Assembly (NCBI GenBank): GCA_963753105.1
Contig: CAVWBD010000001.1
Coordinates: 1,116,001-1,180,000 of the forward strand
Length of the DNA stretch: 64,000 bases
DNA from: SZUA-36 sp963753105
GTDB lineage: Bacteria > Pseudomonadota > Gammaproteobacteria > Xanthomonadales > SZUA-36
Direction of reading: 5' to 3'
The translations under genes and the position numbers were made by a program. The notes under the pieces were generated by a model. It was given only the letters and a program-made list of their open reading frames with translations. It searched no databases and was not told the DNA's origin. Positions 59,337 through 64,000 of the stretch are shown piece after piece; positions within the stretch are counted from its first letter, which is position 1, and each line of letters opens with the position of its first letter.

Positions 59337-59762
59337 ATGAATCCCTTTGTCTGGAAGATAAGAGTTTACATGGAAGACACCGACGCCGGCGGCGTGGTCT
59401 ACCATGCACGGTACGCGCACTTTTTCGAACGCGTTCGTACCGAGTGGCTGCGCAAAATGGGCCTCCACCAGGCGGAACTGGCGGTGGAGAAGAATATTAT
59501 TTTTCTTATCCGCCACATGGAAATTGACTACAGAAGAGCGGCAAGGCTGGACGATGAAGTCGACGTTACCGTGCATTCCGTGGATATCGATGGGGTTAAG
59601 ATGATATTCAACCAGCAAATGACCCGCTGTTCCGACGGACAGCAAATCGCATCGGCCAAATTGATAGCCGTGTGCGTAAAGGCTGACAGCATTTCACCAA
59701 CCCGGGTGCCCGAATGGATCAGGGCGAAAATTAAGCAAGGAACTGACAACAATGCAAAGTGA
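59337..59762 (+). CDS. ybgC: Tol-Pal-associated acyl-CoA thioesterase
   Basis: A 141-residue hot-dog thioesterase. The catalytic Asp16 and His23 lie in YMEDTDAGGVVYHARYAHFF. It acts on short-chain or acyl-ACP thioesters near the membrane and is nearly always the first gene of the tol-pal cluster. The stop overlaps the tolQ start by 11 nt, indicating coupled translation. Confidence 0.95.
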   Translation: MNPFVWKIRVYMEDTDAGGVVYHARYAHFFERVRTEWLRKMGLHQAELAVEKNIIFLIRHMEIDYRRAARLDDEVDVTVHSVDIDGVKMIFNQQMTRCSDGQQIASAKLIAVCVKADSISPTRVPEWIRAKIKQGTDNNAK

Positions 59763-60435
59763 CTTACATATCTGGCAGCTGATCCTCAGCGCCAGCTGGA
59801 TGGTAAAAATGGTGATGCTGATCCTGCTGGCGGCATCGGTGACATCCTGGATGATGATCTTCCGCAAGCGCCAGATGCTGGCAGCGGCAGAAAAGGGCGC
59901 CAATGCCTTCGAGGAAAAGTTCTGGTCGGGAACGGACCTGACCCAGTTGTACGAAACCATCAGCCGCAACAACAGCGAGGACGGGTTGGAGCGGATTTTC
60001 GAATCTGGCTTCAAGGAATTCACCCGCATGCGCGAACAGGGACGCATGACACCAGGCGTACTGGTGGAAGCTGCCCAGCGTGGCATGCGTATCGCATTGG
60101 TGAGAGAAACTGACCGCCTGGAACACCACCTCAGTTACCTGGCGACGGTCGGTTCAACCAGCCCCTATATCGGTCTGTTCGGAACCGTGTGGGGCATCAT
60201 GACCTCATTTCATCAACTGGCGAACGTCAACCAGGCCACCATCGCCATGGTCGCACCCGGTATTTCCGAAGCCCTGATTGCAACTGCGATGGGTCTGTTC
60301 GCAGCCATCCCGGCCGTGATCGCCTATAACCGCTATTCCAACCAGGTGGAACGTCTCGAGACCCGTTACGACAATTTCACCGAAGAATTTTCCAGCATCC
60401 TGCAGCGCCAGGCACACGCGCTGGTGGATGGCTAG
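59752..60435 (+). CDS. tolQ: Tol-Pal system motor subunit TolQ
   Basis: A 227-residue inner-membrane protein of the ExbB/MotA class. Three membrane segments: near 10-35 (LILSASWMVKMVMLILLAAS), near 130-155 (LATVGSTSPYIGLFGTVWGI) and near 165-190 (VAPGISEALIATAMGLFAAI). With TolR it uses the proton gradient to energise TolA during outer-membrane constriction at division. AAGGA precedes the ATG. Confidence 0.97.
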   Translation: MQSDLHIWQLILSASWMVKMVMLILLAASVTSWMMIFRKRQMLAAAEKGANAFEEKFWSGTDLTQLYETISRNNSEDGLERIFESGFKEFTRMREQGRMTPGVLVEAAQRGMRIALVRETDRLEHHLSYLATVGSTSPYIGLFGTVWGIMTSFHQLANVNQATIAMVAPGISEALIATAMGLFAAIPAVIAYNRYSNQVERLETRYDNFTEEFSSILQRQAHALVDG

Positions 60436-60449
60436 GGAACGGTTGCGGC

Positions 60450-60911
60450 ATGCAGACCAGGAAAAACAAGCGCCGGCCGATGTCCGAGATCAACGTGGTC
60501 CCGTACATCGACGTCATGTTGGTGTTGCTGGTCATTTTCATGATTACTGCACCCTTGCTGAACCTCGGTGTCGAGGTTGATTTGCCAAAAGCTGACGCCG
60601 AGCCTTTGGAAAGCCAGCAGAACGAAGAGCCGATGGTGGTGACCGTTTTGAAAAACGGTGACCTCTACCTGAATGCCGGCGGTGAAGCCGATGGTGTCAA
60701 CAGCGGCCTGATCGACCCGGAAACCCTGGTCACAACGGTTTCTGCCATCGTGCGCCGCAACCCCGAAATACAGGTGCTCGTCGGTGGTGACCAGGCGGTC
60801 GGCTACGGACACATTTACGGCGCCATGGTGTTGTTGCAAAAGGCCGGTGTATCGAAGGTGGGGCTGATGTCGGACCCACTGGATTCGATCGAGGGACAAG
60901 GCGGAGGCTGA
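60450..60911 (+). CDS. tolR: Tol-Pal system motor subunit TolR
   Basis: A 153-residue protein with one membrane segment and the proton-binding Asp21 in VVPYIDVMLVLLVIFMITA. The periplasmic domain (PMVVTVLKNGDLYLNAGGEA, IQVLVGGDQAVGYGHIYGAM) follows. ATG at 60450 or 60480 can start it; the first gives a short basic leader typical of TolR. It lies 14 nt after tolQ. Confidence 0.96.
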   Translation: MQTRKNKRRPMSEINVVPYIDVMLVLLVIFMITAPLLNLGVEVDLPKADAEPLESQQNEEPMVVTVLKNGDLYLNAGGEADGVNSGLIDPETLVTTVSAIVRRNPEIQVLVGGDQAVGYGHIYGAMVLLQKAGVSKVGLMSDPLDSIEGQGGG

Positions 60912-60918
60912 TCGCAAA

Positions 60919-61782
60919 ATGCGCGAGCTCCTGTCAATCACCTGGGCCCTGTTTCTTGCCCTTGCCGTACATTTTTTGATGGCGGCCATAGTGGTGCTGG
61001 GCACGATGGACTGGAAACCGTTCAAGCCCCCGGTGCTGACCGGTATGACGATCGAAGCCGTGATGGTGGATACCAGCGCGATCAAGCAACGCCGGGAAGA
61101 AGCGCGCCTGGAAGCAGAAAGGGCAGTCGCGCGCAAGGTCGAGCAGGACCGCCGGGAACGGGAACTGCAGGACCGCCGGGAACGGGAAGCCGAGGAAGAG
61201 CAGCAACGGCAAAAGGAAGAGGCATTGCAAAAGCGGCAGGAAGACCTGCGTCTGCAGCAGCTCAGGCAGAAGCAGGAACAGGACCGCAAGGACCGTGCGA
61301 AAAAACAGCAGGACGAGTTGGACAGACTCCGGCAGCAACGTGAAGAAGCGGCCCGCAAGTCCAGGCTCGAAGAAGAGCGCCTGAAGCAACTCGACGCGCG
61401 CAGGCAGGCAGAGGCGGATCAACAGCGCCAGGACCTGGCCGAGGCGGATTTGCACAGGCAAGTGGCACAGGAACAGGCAGAATTCAGGGCCGGGCAAATT
61501 GCGACCAAGGGTGAGTCATACTATGCGGCCATCCAGGCCCAGGTAACCAATAACTGGTTGCGTCCACCCACGGCACGTCCTGGCTTGAGATGCAGGCTGA
61601 AGATTGTGCAAATACCGGGTGGGGAAGTGATTTCCGCGGCAATCGCCGGTCAATGTATCGCCGATGAAGCGACACGCCGCTCCATCATCGCAGCCGTCGA
61701 GCGGGCTGGTTTATTGCCTTATCGTGGTTTTGAAGAAGTGTTTGAACGAGAGATTGATTTTATATTTACCTATGATGAATAA
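60919..61782 (+). CDS. tolA: Cell envelope integrity protein TolA
   Basis: A 287-residue bitopic protein. An N-terminal membrane anchor (LFLALAVHFLMAAIVVLGTM) contains the SxxxH-like face that contacts TolQR. A charged coiled coil of about 120 residues (EQDRRERELQDRREREAEEE) spans the periplasm. The C-terminal domain YYAAIQAQVTNNWLRPPTAR then PGLRCRLKIVQIPGGEVISA binds TolB/Pal. The coiled coil is shorter than in E. coli TolA (421 residues). Confidence 0.95.
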   Translation: MRELLSITWALFLALAVHFLMAAIVVLGTMDWKPFKPPVLTGMTIEAVMVDTSAIKQRREEARLEAERAVARKVEQDRRERELQDRREREAEEEQQRQKEEALQKRQEDLRLQQLRQKQEQDRKDRAKKQQDELDRLRQQREEAARKSRLEEERLKQLDARRQAEADQQRQDLAEADLHRQVAQEQAEFRAGQIATKGESYYAAIQAQVTNNWLRPPTARPGLRCRLKIVQIPGGEVISAAIAGQCIADEATRRSIIAAVERAGLLPYRGFEEVFEREIDFIFTYDE

Positions 61783-63073
61783 AACAAACGTACTTTTTGT
61801 CCTGTTGCTGCTGGTGTTTTCACCATTGACCCAGGCCAAGCTCGAGATCGAGATCATCCAGGGCAATGCAAGCGCCCTGCCGGTCGCCATCATCCCGTTG
61901 CAATGGCGGGCATCGGACCCCCAGCCGGAAACCGGTGTGGCAGAAGTCGTGTCATCCGATTTGTACCGTTCCGGCCTGTTCCAGCCGCTGGAGGACAGGG
62001 ACCTGGTCGACCGGCCGGTGGACGAGGAGTCCATCCGCTGGGGCACCTGGCGTTTGCTGAAGGTTGACTACCTGGTCATCGGTCATGTCGCTGATGCGCC
62101 GAACGGCAATGGTTATGACATCGTTTACCAGTTGTTCGATGTGCACAGCCAGGAAAAGTTGTTGTCTCAGATCACCACGGTTGGTTTTGGTGACCTGCGT
62201 TTTGGCGCTCACCGGGTGGCGGATGCGATATACCACAAGCTGACGGGTGTACCCGGTGCATTCTCGACGCGCATTGCCTACATATCCGCCCAGGGTGATG
62301 GTGATAACGCCATTTACCAGTTGTTCGTGGCGGATGCAGACGGTTTCAATCCGCAACCTGTTGTGGGATCACCGGAACCATTATTGTCGCCCAACTGGTC
62401 ACCCGATGGATCGCAACTGGCCTATGTTTCCTTTGAAAAGGGAAACTCGGCCATCTATGTTCAGAATGTCGCCACCGGTCAGCGGGAGCTGGTATCAAGC
62501 GGGAAGGGCATCAACGGCGCACCGGCGTTTTCTCCGGACGGGCGTTCAATGGCCCTGACGTTGTCCTATTCCGGTAACCCCGAAATCTACGTCCGGGACA
62601 TGGCCAGCGGTCAGAAACGGCAACTGACACAGCACTGGGCCATCGATACCGAACCACTCTGGTCACCGGATGGAAAATGGATCTATTTCACCTCTGACCG
62701 GGGTGGCAGGCCACAGATTTACAAGGTGGCAGCAGAGGGTGGAAAAGCGATGCGAATCACCCGTGAAGGTGATTACAACGCACGTGCCAGTATTTCACCC
62801 GATGGAGGTAGAATTGCTGTAGCACATGGGCGGGGAAACGAGTATCGTATAGCAGTACAGGATTTGGATTCTGGGCGTATGCGCATCCTGACCCCTGGGG
62901 TGCTCGACGAGTCGCCCAGTTTCGCGCCGAACGGCAGTATGATTCTCTATGCAACCCGCGAGGGCCAGAGGGGTGTGCTCTCGGCGGTTTCGGCTGACGG
63001 GAATGTTCGTCAGCGATTGATTTTGACTGAAGGTGACGTGAGAGAACCCGCGTGGTCTCCCGTTATCAGGTAA
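61772..63073 (+). CDS. tolB: Tol-Pal system beta-propeller protein TolB
   Basis: A 433-residue periplasmic protein. Signal peptide MMNKTNVLFVLLLLVFSPLT then QAKLEIEIIQGNASALPVAI; the N-terminal domain has VVSSDLYRSGLFQPL. A six-bladed propeller follows with blade repeats such as LLSPNWSPDGSQLAYVSFEK, APAFSPDGRSMALTLSYSGN and DTEPLWSPDGKWIYFTSDRG. It recycles Pal at the outer membrane. ATG at 61772 or 61775; either overlaps the tolA end. Confidence 0.97.
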   Translation: MMNKTNVLFVLLLLVFSPLTQAKLEIEIIQGNASALPVAIIPLQWRASDPQPETGVAEVVSSDLYRSGLFQPLEDRDLVDRPVDEESIRWGTWRLLKVDYLVIGHVADAPNGNGYDIVYQLFDVHSQEKLLSQITTVGFGDLRFGAHRVADAIYHKLTGVPGAFSTRIAYISAQGDGDNAIYQLFVADADGFNPQPVVGSPEPLLSPNWSPDGSQLAYVSFEKGNSAIYVQNVATGQRELVSSGKGINGAPAFSPDGRSMALTLSYSGNPEIYVRDMASGQKRQLTQHWAIDTEPLWSPDGKWIYFTSDRGGRPQIYKVAAEGGKAMRITREGDYNARASISPDGGRIAVAHGRGNEYRIAVQDLDSGRMRILTPGVLDESPSFAPNGSMILYATREGQRGVLSAVSADGNVRQRLILTEGDVREPAWSPVIR

Positions 63074-63127
63074 ACTTGGCACAGAAACCGTTTAACGGTT
63101 CTAATTTGGAAAACTCTGGAGATAAAA

Positions 63128-63667
63128 ATGAAGACTACGTGGCGTTTTTTGCTTGCCCTATCAATCGCCGTGGCGATTTCGGCCTGTAAAACAACCGAAC
63201 CCGAAGCTGAGCCTGTTACCGAGCCGGAGCCTGCACCAGTGGTAGAAGAAGTCACTACCCAGGCAGCATTGGACCCGACCGATTACACCAACGCCCGGGC
63301 CGCCGAGCTCTTTGACAATCCCGAAAGCCTGCTGTCCAAGCGGGTAATCTACTTCGACTTCGACAAGTCGGACGTGAAATCGGAATACCGCGCCATCGTT
63401 GCTGCGCATGCGGCTTACGTTTCATCCCACCGCAGCGCGCGCGTAACGCTGGAAGGCCATGCGGACGAGCGTGGCACACGCGAATATAACCTCGGTCTCG
63501 GCGAACGTCGTGGCAACGCGGTTTCCGGTCTGCTGTCAGCCGCAGGTGCGATGGGCAGCCAGTTGGATACCGTCAGCTATGGTGAAGAGCGCCCGGTATG
63601 CCGGGTCAGCGATGAAAATTGCTGGTGGCAGAACCGTCGCGTGGAGATCGTTTACACCGCGAGGTAA
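63128..63667 (+). CDS. pal: Peptidoglycan-associated lipoprotein Pal
   Basis: A 179-residue outer-membrane lipoprotein: signal LLALSIAVAISAC (Cys20) and a Pro/Glu-rich linker. The OmpA-like domain has VIYFDFDKSDVKSEYRAIVA, RVTLEGHADERGTREYNLGL and NRRVEIVYT. The DAP-binding Asp and Arg of the family are present. It follows tolB by 54 nt with its own GGAG box. Confidence 0.97.
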   Translation: MKTTWRFLLALSIAVAISACKTTEPEAEPVTEPEPAPVVEEVTTQAALDPTDYTNARAAELFDNPESLLSKRVIYFDFDKSDVKSEYRAIVAAHAAYVSSHRSARVTLEGHADERGTREYNLGLGERRGNAVSGLLSAAGAMGSQLDTVSYGEERPVCRVSDENCWWQNRRVEIVYTAR

Positions 63668-63669
63668 AC

Positions 63670-64000
63670 ATGTTTTTAAACCGTTCTAAGTTTGGTTTGA
63701 TGGCCAGCCTTGTGCTGGCCATCGCCGTTTCGACATCCGCAAATGCGCAGACCGATGACCGGCAGGCCATGATGGACCTGGTGATCCAGGTGCAGCAGCT
63801 GCAGGATGAAATCCGTATGCTCACGGGTATGCTGGAAGAGCAGGCCATGGAACTGGAAAACCTGGGCAACCGCCAGCGTGACCAGTACCTGGATCTTGAC
63901 CAGCGCATCACGGAACTGCGTAGCTCAACTCCGGCCCCGTCAGTGACGACCGGCGTTGTAACACCACAACCGGGCACTTATGCCGCGGCGGAGCAGGCCC
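63670..64000 (+). CDS. cpoB: Cell division coordinator CpoB, 3' end off window
   Basis: The first 110 residues of the YbgF/CpoB periplasmic protein. Signal peptide LMASLVLAIAVSTSANA is followed by the trimerising coiled coil (MMDLVIQVQQLQDEIRMLTG, MLEEQAMELENLGNRQRDQY). The start of a Pro/Thr linker leads towards the TPR domain, which lies outside. In E. coli it links PBP1B and Tol during septation. It starts 2 nt after pal. Confidence 0.93.
   Translation, partial: MFLNRSKFGLMASLVLAIAVSTSANAQTDDRQAMMDLVIQVQQLQDEIRMLTGMLEEQAMELENLGNRQRDQYLDLDQRITELRSSTPAPSVTTGVVTPQPGTYAAAEQA

Overview
The window reads as chromosomal DNA of a free-living, aerobic, Gram-negative gammaproteobacterium that is not a close relative of E. 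coli. Three blocks support this. The first is rpsB-tsf-pyrH-frr-uppS. The second is map-glnD-dapD-dapE. The third is fmdB-aspS-rarD-hydrolase-yebC-ruvCAB-ybgC-tolQRAB-pal-cpoB, close to the order known from Pseudomonas-like genomes. ETF plus ETF:ubiquinone oxidoreductase and a tyrosine-catabolic pair (FAH-family hydrolase, maleylacetoacetate isomerase) fit an aerobic heterotroph. No rRNA, tRNA, CRISPR array, prophage or transposase gene was seen.

Layout. 0-4.6 kb (minus): translation and envelope-precursor operon uppS-frr-pyrH-tsf-rpsB, with a clear promoter and a long leader; ribosomal protein S2 carries an unusual repetitive C-terminal tail of about 175 residues. 4.6-7.7 kb: poorly coding, repeat-rich DNA with two frameshifted genes. 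7.7-11.4 kb (plus): FAH hydrolase, maiA, two lipoproteins (DUF4398-like and OmpA-like), a YdcH-like small protein and a terminator. 11.4-16.1 kb (minus): etfA, etfB, ETF-QO and a D-aminoacylase-like gene, all interrupted by frameshifts. 16.5-20.2 kb (minus): tetR-MFP-ABC ATPase-permease exporter operon with a perfect palindromic operator. 20.3-26.4 kb (plus): dusA, a small exported protein, a PhoPQ-type two-component pair whose two genes begin at the ends of different miniature inverted-repeat elements, mazG and rmuC. 26.5-34.4 kb (minus): LRR lipoprotein, trkH, prmC and an RND pump with its adaptor. 34.7-42.7 kb (plus): map-glnD-dapD-dapE, then a deacetylase / LpxL-like acyltransferase / sulfotransferase cassette. 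42.9-45.4 kb: clpB. 45.7-52.0 kb (minus): a receiver protein with a membrane tail, an orphan IucA/IucC-like protein, proA-proB and an M49-like metallopeptidase lipoprotein with a 41-bp tandem repeat upstream. 52.5-64 kb (plus): the fmdB-to-cpoB housekeeping block.

Two themes recur. Short non-coding inverted-repeat elements and REP-like repeats fill many intergenic spaces and in places supply start or stop codons. Single-base frameshifts cluster at 5.3-19.5, 29.2-29.6 and 35.7-39.6 kb and are absent from 40-64 kb. Because they hit prmC, glnD and dapE as well as accessory genes, local sequence errors explain them better than gene decay.

The most interesting candidates for new biology are the S2 tail, the deacetylase-acyltransferase-sulfotransferase cassette, the membrane-tailed receiver protein and the miniature elements that frame the two-component system.
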